Shown: piece by piece, positions 10,861 through 20,926 of the stretch | Layout of the letters: each line of letters opens with the position of its first letter | How positions within the stretch are numbered: the stretch's first letter is position 1 | Assembly (NCBI GenBank): GCA_024699605.1 | Contig: JAILPJ010000073.1 | Coordinates: 1-64,000 of the forward strand | DNA length: 64,000 bases | Direction: 5' to 3' | Source of the DNA: Desulfovibrio sp. | GTDB lineage: Bacteria; Desulfobacterota; Desulfovibrionia; Desulfovibrionales; Desulfovibrionaceae | The notes under the pieces: model-generated | Database searches by the model: none | What the model saw: only the letters and a program-made list of their open reading frames with translations | What the model was told of the DNA's origin: nothing | Translations under genes and position numbers: made by a program

Positions 10861-10958
10861 AGCTTTTTTTGCAGGGAATTTCTTGGAAAGTAGACCCGAC
10901 ATTCTTCATTTTTGACGAAGAGAAAAATCGGTGAATGAGACGGGTCTCCTTTGTTCGG

Positions 10959-11228
10959 TCAACGTTGATTTGTGGGCAAAGGCTGGAAACCCATAGCGAT
11001 TTTCAAGAAGCGTTCGGTCATGGCGAGACAGTCTTCCAGCCCCTTGGCCGTTTCAGCATCCATTTCCACAGGATAGTCGGGACCATGGAGTGTGGTGATG
11101 GAGTTTCTGAGGAATTTGAAGAGGAACAGCGTTTTTTTAGCGTATTCCCTGCGTTGCTGGGTTTCATGGTCAAAAGCGAGTACAGGAAGATTTTGCATAG
11201 TTTTTTCAGCGTGCCCTTGTTTGGACAA
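10959..11228 (-). CDS. Hypothetical protein
   Basis: 89-aa ORF; start ambiguous (MSKQG or MQNLP); no recognised family. Confidence 0.45.
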   Translation of the reverse strand: MSKQGHAEKTMQNLPVLAFDHETQQRREYAKKTLFLFKFLRNSITTLHGPDYPVEMDAETAKGLEDCLAMTERFLKIAMGFQPLPTNQR

Positions 11229-11496
11229 CGCTGCCTCCCAAAGATCGTGCTAGAAGTTTTGGACAAGAACAAACGACGAAGTTCGAGCTGTTTTTTCAGG
11301 AAAAGACCGGAAAAAATGCCCGTAGACACTTCGAAAGCTTGGTCCTCTGCGTCACAGAGAGCGAGATAAGGGGATGGATGGTCAGCTGGAGGTTCTGCTG
11401 AAATCAGTTTTCGTGAAAAGGCTTCACGTGCACTGCAGCTTTAGGGAGGAACTAAGGGGGGGGAGGGATCTGCTTGTGTCTTTGGTTGCCAGAGCC

Positions 11497-11530
11497 AAAC
11501 GCTATGGGCAGCATTGCTGAGCGTTTTTGG
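11497..11530 (+). terminator. Terminator-like hairpin in a long non-coding region
   Basis: AAACGCT-atggGCAGCattGCTG-AGCGTTTTT. Confidence 0.45.
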
Positions 11531-12519
11531 CTGTTTTGCCGACAAAAAAGAACTATCCCTTCGGTCGCAAATTATTAGTGTTCGAGTAAAAAAATGTCAA
11601 GCGTTCTCTGGCGCTGGGTCAGGCTTTTAGCATGGGCCAACCTTACCAGTGACCGTGCTCGTCTCTTTTTTGTTTGCGCAAGGGGCAGGTGAGCAGCCGT
11701 ATCCCCGATCATGCACGAGAAAGACCTTGGGTTGCGCGCTGAGTGCGTCATCTGGAGAAAGGGAAGAACCTGACTTTTTGTCTCAAACGCTCGTGTGTCC
11801 TGCCTTTTTCCGTACCTGAGCCTGACGCTCAGCAGGCGCTTGGCTAGGAAGACGCGGTTTTCACGTGCTCTCTGTCAATGGCCTTCAATGCTTGCTGCCA
11901 CCATCAGCGTCCACAAAGCCAAAAGGAGGTTTGTTCGAGTATCCCAAGGAAAATCTGAAATTTTTATCGCTTTCCCAATCACAAGCGTAAACTTCTCATC
12001 CTGTTACTAGATCTGTTTTCTCCACAACATTCTTATGTTTATAAGAATTTTTAAAATAATGCTGTGCTCGCTGGAAGGATGACTGTTAAAGACGGCCTAG
12101 TGTTTACGCGCTGTAGTGAGTTTACGGCACAATCCTGCACGCAGATCCAACACCTAGGACTTGCATCAAGATCAAGACCTTTCGCAATCAGAGCCAAAAA
12201 AATATTATGTCATAGAAGTTTTTGTTTCTCGTTAACAAAGCATGTTATGTTACAAACGGAAGAGAGATTTTCCCGAGCTAAAAAATGTTAATCAGACAAG
12301 AAAATAGGTAAAAATGCATGAAAAGATTGGGTTCGGTCAGGGGACGCTCACAAGCTAATCACTTCAGAAATCAATCGGTTGTCTTGAGGGCAGATGATTG
12401 CCTTATCATTTGATTTCAGATAGAATTGCCGAAAGAAAAATGTACATACTGGGAAGCATGGGCATCACTTGTGACTTTTTGTTCTGCTTTTCTAGACCTT
12501 TAACCAAATAGGAGTAGAA

Positions 12520-13638
12520 ATGCGTAAAAAACTTGGTGTGTTCTTCCTTTCCCTGTGTATGGCCATTGTCTGCGCCTCCGGCAGCGCCATGGCGAAAGAA
12601 AAGCTTCAGATCCAAACGGCTTTGACCAACTCCTCCATCTATATGAGGACGTTGGAACGCTTTAAGGCCAATGTGGAAAAACTGTCTAAGGGCGAGCTGG
12701 AAATCGAGCTCCTTGCCGCTGGCGCCATTGTTAAACCCTTTGAAATTTACGGTGCGGTGAGCGAAGGCCTGGTCAACGGCGGCATGGCCTGGACTCATTA
12801 CAACTCCGGCCTCAACCCTGCTGGCACATTGTTCTCAGCTCCTTGTGGTGGCATCGGCTACGGACTGGACCAAGCTTCTGTCATGGCCTGGATCTTTGAA
12901 GGCGACGGCGGCAAGCTGCTGAACAGGTACTATCAGGAAGCCTGCAAGCAAGACATCGTGGCTTTTGCTGTGCTGCCGATGGGCCCCGAAGCGTTTGGCT
13001 GGTTCCACAAAACCTACAAAACCCTGGCAGAGATCAACAAGCTGAAGTTCCGCTGCCCTCCTGGAGTGCCTGCTGAAATCTTCCATGAAATGGGCATGCC
13101 CGCCGTTTCCATGGGTGGCCCAGACATCATCCCTGCCGCCCAGAAGGGTGTCATTGACTGTGCCGAATGGATCGCCCCGGCCGAAGATATCGCCATGGGC
13201 TTTGACCAGATCTGGAAGCACCTCTATCTGCAGGGACTGCATCAGGCCCTTTCCATCGGCGATGTCGTCATTAATAAGACCTGGTATAACAAGCTGCCTG
13301 AACACCTGCGTAACGTTCTTGATCTTTGCTTGAAGCTTTGTGTCGTTGATCAGAATAATATGAACATCAAGCTGCATTCCGAAGCCCTCAAGAAGCTCGT
13401 GGAAGGCGGCGTTGTTCTCGATCAGACTCCGCCTGAGTATTACAACGCCTTCATGAAGGCGACTCGTACCGTATTTGCCCGCTATGCTGCCAAGGACGCC
13501 TTCTTTAAGGAAGTCATGGACAACGAGATTGCCTGGGCTAAGCTGACGGTGCCTTTCCAGATGCGCGCCAACGGACTGTACTATACCCTTGGCAAGACCG
13601 CTATGGACGAAGGTCTGATCACAGACTACAAGAAGTAA
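12520..13638 (+). CDS. TRAP transporter solute-binding protein (TakP/FcbT1-like)
   Basis: Signal peptide; KFRCPPGVPAEIFHEMGMPAVSMGGPDIIPAAQKGVIDCAEWIAPAEDIAMGF; adjacent DctQ and DctM. Confidence 0.9.
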   Translation: MRKKLGVFFLSLCMAIVCASGSAMAKEKLQIQTALTNSSIYMRTLERFKANVEKLSKGELEIELLAAGAIVKPFEIYGAVSEGLVNGGMAWTHYNSGLNPAGTLFSAPCGGIGYGLDQASVMAWIFEGDGGKLLNRYYQEACKQDIVAFAVLPMGPEAFGWFHKTYKTLAEINKLKFRCPPGVPAEIFHEMGMPAVSMGGPDIIPAAQKGVIDCAEWIAPAEDIAMGFDQIWKHLYLQGLHQALSIGDVVINKTWYNKLPEHLRNVLDLCLKLCVVDQNNMNIKLHSEALKKLVEGGVVLDQTPPEYYNAFMKATRTVFARYAAKDAFFKEVMDNEIAWAKLTVPFQMRANGLYYTLGKTAMDEGLITDYKK

Positions 13639-13666
13639 TCACAACCGTGTCATAAGTTGCCCTTTG

Positions 13667-13699
13667 AGCCGGAGGAGGCTTGCCTTCCTCCGGCTTTTT
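13667..13699 (+). terminator. Intercistronic attenuator-type hairpin between dctP and dctQ
   Basis: AGCCGGAGGA-ggcttgcct-TCCTCCGGCT-TTTT followed directly by the dctQ ribosome-binding site. Confidence 0.65.
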
Positions 13700-13708
13700 G
13701 GAGGAAAT

Positions 13709-14323
13709 ATGGGATACACCTATGAAGAGGCCATGGCACAAGTACCACCCGTTGCTCATAAAGTCATATCGTTTATTGATATTGTGAGCGGTTTCGTTGG
13801 CAAAGCCGCGTCATGGTTGTGTGTGCCCATGATTGCCTTTTTGATCTGCGAAGTCTTTTTGCGCTATGGTTTTAATAAACCGACTGTCTGGGCAAATGAC
13901 CTGACCGTGCTCTGCTACGGCATTATGTACATGCTGGCCTCGCCCTACTGCCTGCGTGACGGCGGGCATGTGCGCACCGACTTTTTTTACCACAACTGGT
14001 CCGTTCGCGCCAAAGCGATTTCCGACATGGCGCATTACATTTTGTTCTTCTATCCGGCACACATCATCTTCCTCTATGTGGGCTGGAAATATTTTGCCAG
14101 TTCCTTCGCCAAGCTGGAGTCCTCTCCAGAAAGCAGCTGGGGCATGTGGATCTGGCCCGCCAAGGGCGCCATTGTCATCTATATTATCCTTACGATGACG
14201 CAGGGTTTTTCGGAACTCCTTAAATGCTGGTACCGTTGTAAAACCAAGGTTGACCTGTGGCATGATAGCCCCGATGCCGATGTCCAAGATTCTTCCGCGC
14301 TTGAAAGTAAGCCTAAGGCATAA
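13709..14323 (+). CDS. TRAP transporter small permease (DctQ)
   Basis: Four-TM protein between DctP and DctM; GGAGG ribosome-binding site then ATG 13709 (MGYTYEEAMAQ). Confidence 0.85.
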   Translation: MGYTYEEAMAQVPPVAHKVISFIDIVSGFVGKAASWLCVPMIAFLICEVFLRYGFNKPTVWANDLTVLCYGIMYMLASPYCLRDGGHVRTDFFYHNWSVRAKAISDMAHYILFFYPAHIIFLYVGWKYFASSFAKLESSPESSWGMWIWPAKGAIVIYIILTMTQGFSELLKCWYRCKTKVDLWHDSPDADVQDSSALESKPKA

Positions 14324-14334
14324 GGGGTTTCACG

Positions 14335-15654
14335 ATGTCTCATAATGAAATGCTTGCCATGCTTTCGCTCGTTGGCATGTTCGCTCTTTTCTGCTTTGGC
14401 TTCCCCATCGCCTATACCATGCTGTTCGCTGGCGTGGTTTTCGGATTTCTGGGCATAGGCTGGAAGCTGGTCACCTATCTCCTCACAGTGCAGTTCTATC
14501 AGGTCATGAACGACTCCGTCATGGTGGCCATCCCGTTCTTCCTCATCATGGGGTACATGCTTGAGGGAGCCGGCCTCATGGAGCGTCTCTTCACCGCCTT
14601 TCAGAAACTCTTCGCTAAGCTGCCCGGTTCCCTGTACATGGCCGTTATCTCCACGGGAACACTTTTTGCCGCGGCGACGGGCATTGTGGGTTCCTCCGTT
14701 AACCTGCTCTGCGTGATGGCTGAGCCAACCATGCGGAAGGGCGGCTATGACGTGCGCATGGGTGCGGGCTCAATTGCTGCGGCAGGCACTTTGGGCATCC
14801 TCATTCCACCGAGCATCATGCTCGTCGTGCTTGGCCCCATGGTCGGCGTGCCTGTCACAGATCTTTTTGTTGCGGCTGTTCCTCCAGGACTTTTGTTGGC
14901 CAGCCTGTATATTCTCTATTCACTGATCAAGTGCTGTCTCTGGCCAAAGTACGGTCCTCCGCTGCCTCCTGAACTGCGCCCGAAGTCCGGAGGTGAAGTT
15001 GTCAAGGAGCTCTTAGTCGGCGCTATCCCGTTGCTGCTCCTCATTCTTTCCGTGTTGGGCAGCATCATGTTCGGCCTTGCCACGCCAACGGAAGCTTCAG
15101 CCTGTGGTGCTTTCGCCTCCATCATCATGGTCATCGCCTACCGCAAATTCACATTTCGCAGTTTTGCCAAGGCCATGTTTGCCACGGCCAAGATGTCGGC
15201 AATGATCCTGGTCATGATTGCCTCGTGTAACTTCTTTGGCGCTGTGTTTTCGCGGCTGGGCGGAGCAACGTACCTTTCCAATCTGCTGCTGAGTTTAAAC
15301 GTGGCCCCCATGGTTATGCTCTGCATGATCCTTGTGATCATCTTCTTCATGGGCTGGGCCATGGAATGGATCCCCATCGTACTCATTCTCATTCCTCTGC
15401 TTCTGCCTGTTGTCGAGGCCATGGGCTATGACAAGCTGTGGTTCTGCATGCTCGTGGCCGTTACATTGCAGACGTCGTGGCTTTCGCCGCCCGTTGCCCT
15501 ATCAGCCTATTTTATCAAGGGAGCTGTTCCGCACTGGAAGCTCACCGACATCTACGCCGGCATGTTCCAGTACATTTGCTGTCAGATTATTGGTGTTATC
15601 CTGCTCATCAGCTTCCCAGAAATCCTGACCATTTTTTCACGCTTATTTAAGTAG
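14335..15654 (+). CDS. TRAP transporter large permease (DctM)
   Basis: FGFPIAYTMLFAGVVFG, GTLGILIPPSIMLVVLG, GLATPTEASACGAFA. Confidence 0.93.
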   Translation: MSHNEMLAMLSLVGMFALFCFGFPIAYTMLFAGVVFGFLGIGWKLVTYLLTVQFYQVMNDSVMVAIPFFLIMGYMLEGAGLMERLFTAFQKLFAKLPGSLYMAVISTGTLFAAATGIVGSSVNLLCVMAEPTMRKGGYDVRMGAGSIAAAGTLGILIPPSIMLVVLGPMVGVPVTDLFVAAVPPGLLLASLYILYSLIKCCLWPKYGPPLPPELRPKSGGEVVKELLVGAIPLLLLILSVLGSIMFGLATPTEASACGAFASIIMVIAYRKFTFRSFAKAMFATAKMSAMILVMIASCNFFGAVFSRLGGATYLSNLLLSLNVAPMVMLCMILVIIFFMGWAMEWIPIVLILIPLLLPVVEAMGYDKLWFCMLVAVTLQTSWLSPPVALSAYFIKGAVPHWKLTDIYAGMFQYICCQIIGVILLISFPEILTIFSRLFK

Positions 15655-15661
15655 GCTTAGA

Positions 15662-16315
15662 ATGATGCGTACTTTTCTCGCCGGCAACCTCATGCTTGGC
15701 CTTGTCGCCGCGATGCTCGTTTTACCGTGCACTTGCCTGTCCATACCGTTGCTTCAAGGCTTTGAGTACAATGCGCCCAAGTCGGAAATCGCTGGGCGCG
15801 AGGGAGCCGTTTTGGGAAAAGAGGCTTTTCAGGACAATGTGTTTCTCAGAGGCGTGCAATGGGCAGGATATGCTTGGACGGCGCAATGTCATTTTCAGGA
15901 AGAAAAACTCAACGCTGTCACGCTGTATTCCGCGTATTCCAGAGAACTGCTCAAGCGTGTGAGTGCTCATCTTAAGGAACAGCAGTTTCAGCTGCTGGGC
16001 ATGATCATTGATGACAAGGCGCTGGACATGATCAGCTTGGTCAAGTTGGGTGGGTTTGAGGCGTTCCAGAAGCGCTTCCGCGAGCTCACAAGCGCCAAGG
16101 TTCCGCAAAAGATTAGCTACAAATGGCTTGATATGAAGAACATCCCCCAGGAACAGCTGAACGACACAGCCTCCCTTGGTCAATTACTTATGCTTGTCCC
16201 CATGGATACGCTGCAAATCGATATTACTCAGAGTGCTGTTGGGGAAAAGCTTGAGAACAGCAAACTGCTTATCCATTTCTCCTATCCGGTGATGGATGAA
16301 ATGACAAAAAAGTAA
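15662..16315 (+). CDS. Exported protein of unknown function at the end of the TRAP operon
   Basis: 217-aa ORF with N-terminal signal peptide, starting 8 nt after dctM. Confidence 0.7.
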   Translation: MMRTFLAGNLMLGLVAAMLVLPCTCLSIPLLQGFEYNAPKSEIAGREGAVLGKEAFQDNVFLRGVQWAGYAWTAQCHFQEEKLNAVTLYSAYSRELLKRVSAHLKEQQFQLLGMIIDDKALDMISLVKLGGFEAFQKRFRELTSAKVPQKISYKWLDMKNIPQEQLNDTASLGQLLMLVPMDTLQIDITQSAVGEKLENSKLLIHFSYPVMDEMTKK

Positions 16316-16447
16316 GCGAAATACTGTTCGGGTTACTCTCAGCCAAGTTCCCGGGTGTTTTCTTTCGTGGAGATCTCGAAGCGTTTTGCATGGCAGCGTT
16401 TGTGCTGTGATTACGTATGCTTCTGCGGCTCTCTTCAGGCTTTGGGA

Positions 16448-17149
16448 TCAGACAAGGCCTGTCAGTTCACTTGCCTCGTTGAGCAGTCGGCTTGCTCCGT
16501 GCTGTAAGAGTTCCTTGGCACCGCGAAAGCCCCAGGAGACTCCGATCGCTGTCATGTGTGCAGCATGGGCGGTCATCATGTCAACGGAACTGTCGCCGAT
16601 AAAATAGCTTTTGCGAGGATCACAGCCGATTTCGTCGAGCATGGCGAGCAGACGGGTTGGATCGGGTTTGAGCGGTACATTGTCCTTCCCCCCATAGACG
16701 CGGGCAAAGGGGATTTCTGGAAAGTAATGCGCAATGAGCGCTTGCGTCATGGGCTCAGGTTTATTGGAGAGCACGCAGAGCGAGACCTCTTTTTGCGCCA
16801 AAGAGGCCAGCGCTTCAGGAATGCCAGGATAGGGTTGGGTGTGGACACAAAGTGCGGCCGCATAGGCTTCTTTGGCGCAGTTGAGCAGGCTCAGAAAGCG
16901 GTCTTCAGCCATGGGCTCGGCATCGCTAGGCAGTGCGCGCTGAACCAGAACATAAAAGCCGTTACCCACCATCTGTTCGTACCTTTTCAGAGGATGAACG
17001 GGGAGGCCAAAGCTCGCAAGGGCGGTATTACAGGCTGTGCCAATATCGTCGAGCGTGTTTAACACCGTGCCATCAAGATCAAAAACAAGCGCTGTTTGCA
17101 TGTCTGCTCCCTGACTTTTGCCGTTTGGCTGAGGTCTGTTTTCGGGCAA
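16448..17149 (-). CDS. HAD-family hydrolase, phosphoglycolate phosphatase-like
   Basis: FDLDGTVLNTLDDI, LSNKPEP, GDSSVDMMTAHAAHMTAIGVSWGFRG. Confidence 0.88.
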   Translation of the reverse strand: MPENRPQPNGKSQGADMQTALVFDLDGTVLNTLDDIGTACNTALASFGLPVHPLKRYEQMVGNGFYVLVQRALPSDAEPMAEDRFLSLLNCAKEAYAAALCVHTQPYPGIPEALASLAQKEVSLCVLSNKPEPMTQALIAHYFPEIPFARVYGGKDNVPLKPDPTRLLAMLDEIGCDPRKSYFIGDSSVDMMTAHAAHMTAIGVSWGFRGAKELLQHGASRLLNEASELTGLV

Positions 17150-17405
17150 AACCCTTTTTTTGAGAAGGCTTGTTCATTTTTTGTCATCATCAGCAAAACG
17201 GATCCCGTAAAGCCCACTCCAAAGAAAAAGAAGGCCAGAACTGGATCCTGTTCTCATCCCCTGTTGGCGTATCTCACGTACAGGTCGACCCGGCTCATCA
17301 GGCGAAAAAAAGAACCGGCTAGACATGGATAGTCTCTAAGGAATTTGACGGAGGCAGCAGTTCCACCTCTGCACGGCAGCAGAGGTCTTCACGCTGAAAA
17401 TAACA

Positions 17406-18284
17406 ATGGTCAAAAATGTCCTTTCCATACGTGAATTGGGAGAAAAAGTGTGTTGGATGCTTGTGCAGCAGGCCATCGGCATTCCCGATGCCAAAATGCG
17501 CACAGATTATCTGACCGAAAAAGTGGCTGTGCTTTTTTTTGCCAAACCCTCCTTGCCAGAAAGGCTCTGTGTGTCTGCGGCCATTCGTCAGATGGGGGGC
17601 TCTGTGGTGTATGAAGCCGATCCAACGGGTGAGCATTGGCGCAATGAACTGCATAAGCATCAACTGCATCTTCTGCCCATCTTTAATTTTTACGTGGATT
17701 GTATCTACCTCTATGGGATTCCCATCTCTGCCTTCAAAGGCAGGGAAGTTGACGTGGATTTTCCCACGATCAACGCCGGCAGTCCAGAGTCGCATCCGGC
17801 ACATGCCTTAGCTGATATCGCCTGTATACTGAAGAGTTCGCGCTATTTGAACTCTTTCCCCTGTTGCTGGCTTGGCACTCCCAATGGAACACTCTTTTCC
17901 CTGATTGCCGCTTCGGAGTGGTTTCCCATTTCTTTGCGCATTGCTGTGCCTGAGAGCTGTGACACAAAGATGCTTCTCAGTCAGATTGGGGATGCGAAGA
18001 AAGTTGAGCTTGTACAAAACAAGCAAGAGGCGCTGCGCGATGCCAAATATATCTTTCTTGGCAGCACGGCAGGTATCAGCTATCCCGAAATCAAGGAATG
18101 GGAGATTTCGCCTGAAGTTTTGCGCTGTGCTGACAAGCAATGCGGAATCTTTCTCGCCGCTCGACCCATTAATACGCTTCCTGTGTCTCAGGATTTGATG
18201 TCGAGTTCAGCCTCACTGCTTCTGCGGCAGTCGGAATTTCGTTTACGTATCCATAAACGTATTCTACACTATGTCTTTAGTTGA
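17406..18284 (+). CDS. Divergent ornithine/aspartate carbamoyltransferase-like protein lacking canonical catalytic motifs
   Basis: Fold-wide similarity (VAVLFFAKPSLPERL, FPTINAGSPESHPAHALAD, WLGTPNGTLFSLIAASEWFPISLRIAVPES, SLLLRQSEFRLRIHKRIL). STRTR appears as SLPER and HCLP/HPxP as AARP. Confidence 0.6.
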   Translation: MVKNVLSIRELGEKVCWMLVQQAIGIPDAKMRTDYLTEKVAVLFFAKPSLPERLCVSAAIRQMGGSVVYEADPTGEHWRNELHKHQLHLLPIFNFYVDCIYLYGIPISAFKGREVDVDFPTINAGSPESHPAHALADIACILKSSRYLNSFPCCWLGTPNGTLFSLIAASEWFPISLRIAVPESCDTKMLLSQIGDAKKVELVQNKQEALRDAKYIFLGSTAGISYPEIKEWEISPEVLRCADKQCGIFLAARPINTLPVSQDLMSSSASLLLRQSEFRLRIHKRILHYVFS

Positions 18285-18416
18285 TGGTGCGGACTGGCGA
18301 GCATCCACAAAGTGAATTTTTCCTGTCGAGATTTGACAAAGATTCCCTGGCTTTGCCCGGGGAATTTTTGTTTTCCGGGCAGATCTTCCAAGAGAGATTG
18401 TGTGGCCCCCTGTGCC

Positions 18417-19778
18417 TTACGGCTCCTGATTGTGGCATAAGCCAACGGTCAACCCTTTGCTGGTCAAGCCGATGGCCCTGACGGTTAACAGTCCGCGCGG
18501 CAGAGGGTCGCTTTCGCCTGCCGTACTCTGCAGGTAGCAGGGGATATAGTACTGACAGACCCCCTTTTCTCTTTGTCCGTGTTTTCCTTCGAGCACAATG
18601 GTCAGCAGGGTCTTTTCTTTGAGCAGCATCTCTCGGAAATCGCGATTTTTCGTCTGAAAGAGTTTACGCAAGGCAAGAGCCCGCCTGGCCTGAATTTTTT
18701 CATCAACGTGTCCAGGAAATGCGGCCGCGGCTGTGCCAGGTCTTGGAGAATAGGGAAAAACGTGGGCGTAGGTGAAGGGGAGGCTTTGGCAAAAAGAGAG
18801 AAGTTCGGCGTGATCTTCTTCCTCCTCGCCGGGAAAGCCGCAGATCAAATCACAGCCAAGGCCAAATTTCGGCCAGAAGCTTTGCAGGCACTGAACGGCA
18901 TCAGCGAGATCCTTGGCCTGATAGTGTCCTCGGCCCATGCGACGCAGGATGCGCTGGCTTGCGTGTTGCAGGGAGATGTGCAGCTGTGGGCAGAGCATGC
19001 GGCAGTTTTTGAGCGTTTCTAGACCGTGTGCGTTGAGTTGTGACGGTTCCACGGAGCTGATGCGCAGACGAGCACGGTCTGCGTATTCGTCGGCCAGTTC
19101 ATCGTCCAGGCGCTTGAGCAGATCCCAGAAATTTCCGAACTCTGGCTCATTTTTTCCGTACTGCTTGAGATTGATGCCCGAAATGATCAGCTCAGCGTAG
19201 CCTTGGCTGAGCAATCGTCTGGCCTCCTCCACAATTTCTGCGGGAGATCGGCTGGTAGCGTGTTGGCGCAGCGTTGGCACAATGCAGTAGGTGCAGCGGT
19301 GTGTGCAGCCATCCTGAACTTTGAGCACAGGTCTGGCCCTTTGATAGCGGCTGATCTGGAAGGGTGGATAGGATGACGGCGCAGGGAGAGGAATTGGCTG
19401 TGGGCTTTGCTCAAGTTCTCGTCCAAGCCTTTGCAGCAGCCGTTCTGGTTCAAGAAGAAGTGGTTTTTCGGCATGGCTTAGGAGCAGATCAAAGCTTGCG
19501 GGAAAGAGGGTATTTTGGGCAAGTAGGCGAGCTGCGCAACCAGTGAGTATGAGCTTGGCCTGAGGCGCTCTGCGTCTGAGTCTTGACAGCATCTGGCGGG
19601 CGTCGCGTTCCCCCTTGGCTGTGATGGCACAGCTATTGAGGACAATGATCGCAGCCTGTTCAACGTCCGGGCTTTCTTCGGCGCCAGCACGCAGCCAGGC
19701 TTCTCGAATAGCCTGACTTTCGTACTGATTCACCTTACAACCAAAGGTGATAATCTGAAATTTCCATGTCTTTTGCAT
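18417..19778 (-). CDS. mtaB: tRNA t6A37 methylthiotransferase (MtaB-type radical SAM protein)
   Basis: ITFGCKVNQYES, VLNSCAIT, QDGCTHRCTYCIVP radical SAM motif, ISGINLKQYG. Confidence 0.85.
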   Translation of the reverse strand: MQKTWKFQIITFGCKVNQYESQAIREAWLRAGAEESPDVEQAAIIVLNSCAITAKGERDARQMLSRLRRRAPQAKLILTGCAARLLAQNTLFPASFDLLLSHAEKPLLLEPERLLQRLGRELEQSPQPIPLPAPSSYPPFQISRYQRARPVLKVQDGCTHRCTYCIVPTLRQHATSRSPAEIVEEARRLLSQGYAELIISGINLKQYGKNEPEFGNFWDLLKRLDDELADEYADRARLRISSVEPSQLNAHGLETLKNCRMLCPQLHISLQHASQRILRRMGRGHYQAKDLADAVQCLQSFWPKFGLGCDLICGFPGEEEEDHAELLSFCQSLPFTYAHVFPYSPRPGTAAAAFPGHVDEKIQARRALALRKLFQTKNRDFREMLLKEKTLLTIVLEGKHGQREKGVCQYYIPCYLQSTAGESDPLPRGLLTVRAIGLTSKGLTVGLCHNQEP

Positions 19779-19841
19779 AGTGTGGGAACAGAAGCAAGAT
19801 GGCTTGGTAGAGAGCCGTTTGTTTGACTCTTTAGTGCGGCT

Positions 19842-20756
19842 GTGCGCGCATACTCAATTCAGGGACAGAGCATGTTGTTACGAAGACGACTGGTGCAGCG
19901 TGTGGGTAAGCTTTTGTGGCTGATCGGCCTGATTTGGCTTTTTTGTGATGTCCAAGATCTTTACGCGTACCGCATTCCTCTTCCCTCTGAGGGACAGATT
20001 TGGCCGTATGCTGGTCAGCCCGGCTTTCACCCTGATGATGAGTTGAATCTGCGCTGTTTAGTTCAAAGTTACCCTCAAATTCAAGGCCTCGAGCAGACAG
20101 ACACAGGTCTCTGGCTCATTTTGGCTGATGGCAGGCGTGTACTCTATGCTGGCGCAAGCTCTGGCGAGCGCGACTATCTGGATGTCGATGTTCGGACAAG
20201 CATGGAGCAGATTTACCGCTGTGAACCGGAACGTCCAGACACGCCTGTCGGCTATGCCCCGGGCCGTCGTCGCAGTTATGGACTGCTGATGGCCCTGTAC
20301 GGTGAGAACGCCTATGAGGTTGCCCGAAGACTTACGACTATTCAGGCCCTGGGACAAAACTGGGCCTTTGCGCCCCAAGCAGCTCGCGCCTTTCTCCGCG
20401 CGTCAGCGGTGCTGAAGGAGATAGTGTTGCGTAAGCCTGAACTAAGCTCCTGGCTTACGAGCTCTGGCACCTTTTCTTGGCGCAGAATTGCCGGAGAACG
20501 TGTTTTGAGTGCCCATTCCTTTGGCATTGCCTTTGATATTGGCGTAGAGCGCGGCGCAACCTACTGGCGCTGGTCTTCTCTACGCACCCATCCCCTGCAG
20601 CAGAGCTTTTCCCCTGAGATTGTCCGCTCCTTTGAAGAAGAGGGATTTATCTGGGGCGGCAAATGGCATGAGTTTGACCTGATGCATTTTGAATATCGCC
20701 CGGAGTTGATCTGTAAAGGCAAGTGGCGCGCCAGGCAGAAGCGATCCGCTCCTTGA
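19842..20756 (+). CDS. M15-family peptidase (D-Ala-D-Ala carboxypeptidase/CwlK-like), membrane anchored or secreted
   Basis: HSFGIAFDIGVE and WGGKWHEFDLMHFEYRPEL metal-binding and catalytic motifs; N-terminal hydrophobic segment. Start may be at 19872. Confidence 0.78.
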   Translation: MRAYSIQGQSMLLRRRLVQRVGKLLWLIGLIWLFCDVQDLYAYRIPLPSEGQIWPYAGQPGFHPDDELNLRCLVQSYPQIQGLEQTDTGLWLILADGRRVLYAGASSGERDYLDVDVRTSMEQIYRCEPERPDTPVGYAPGRRRSYGLLMALYGENAYEVARRLTTIQALGQNWAFAPQAARAFLRASAVLKEIVLRKPELSSWLTSSGTFSWRRIAGERVLSAHSFGIAFDIGVERGATYWRWSSLRTHPLQQSFSPEIVRSFEEEGFIWGGKWHEFDLMHFEYRPELICKGKWRARQKRSAP

Positions 20757-20926
20757 TGGCGTCAAAACGCATTGTTGTCTTGGAAAATTCGTGCATCCTC
20801 TACACGCTGTAGCGGCAGGACTTTGCTTTTTCGTCCTGACAAGTGCCTGCCGTGTCGTTATCGGTGTTGGAAATACGCTGTTCAGTTCCCGGAATAGACT
20901 GGAAGGAAGAGAGGACGTTTTCGCCT

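Noticed and set aside
11564-11579. GGTCGCAAATTATTAG as another copy of the islA palindrome
   Set aside because: Only one half-site matches and it lies nearly 1 kb before the TRAP operon; expected by chance at this match level.
12385-12410. Sigma54-like element (AGGGCAG-ATGA-TTGCC) before the TRAP dctP
   Set aside because: Spacing fits but the -24 element is poor beyond GG; not strong enough to report.
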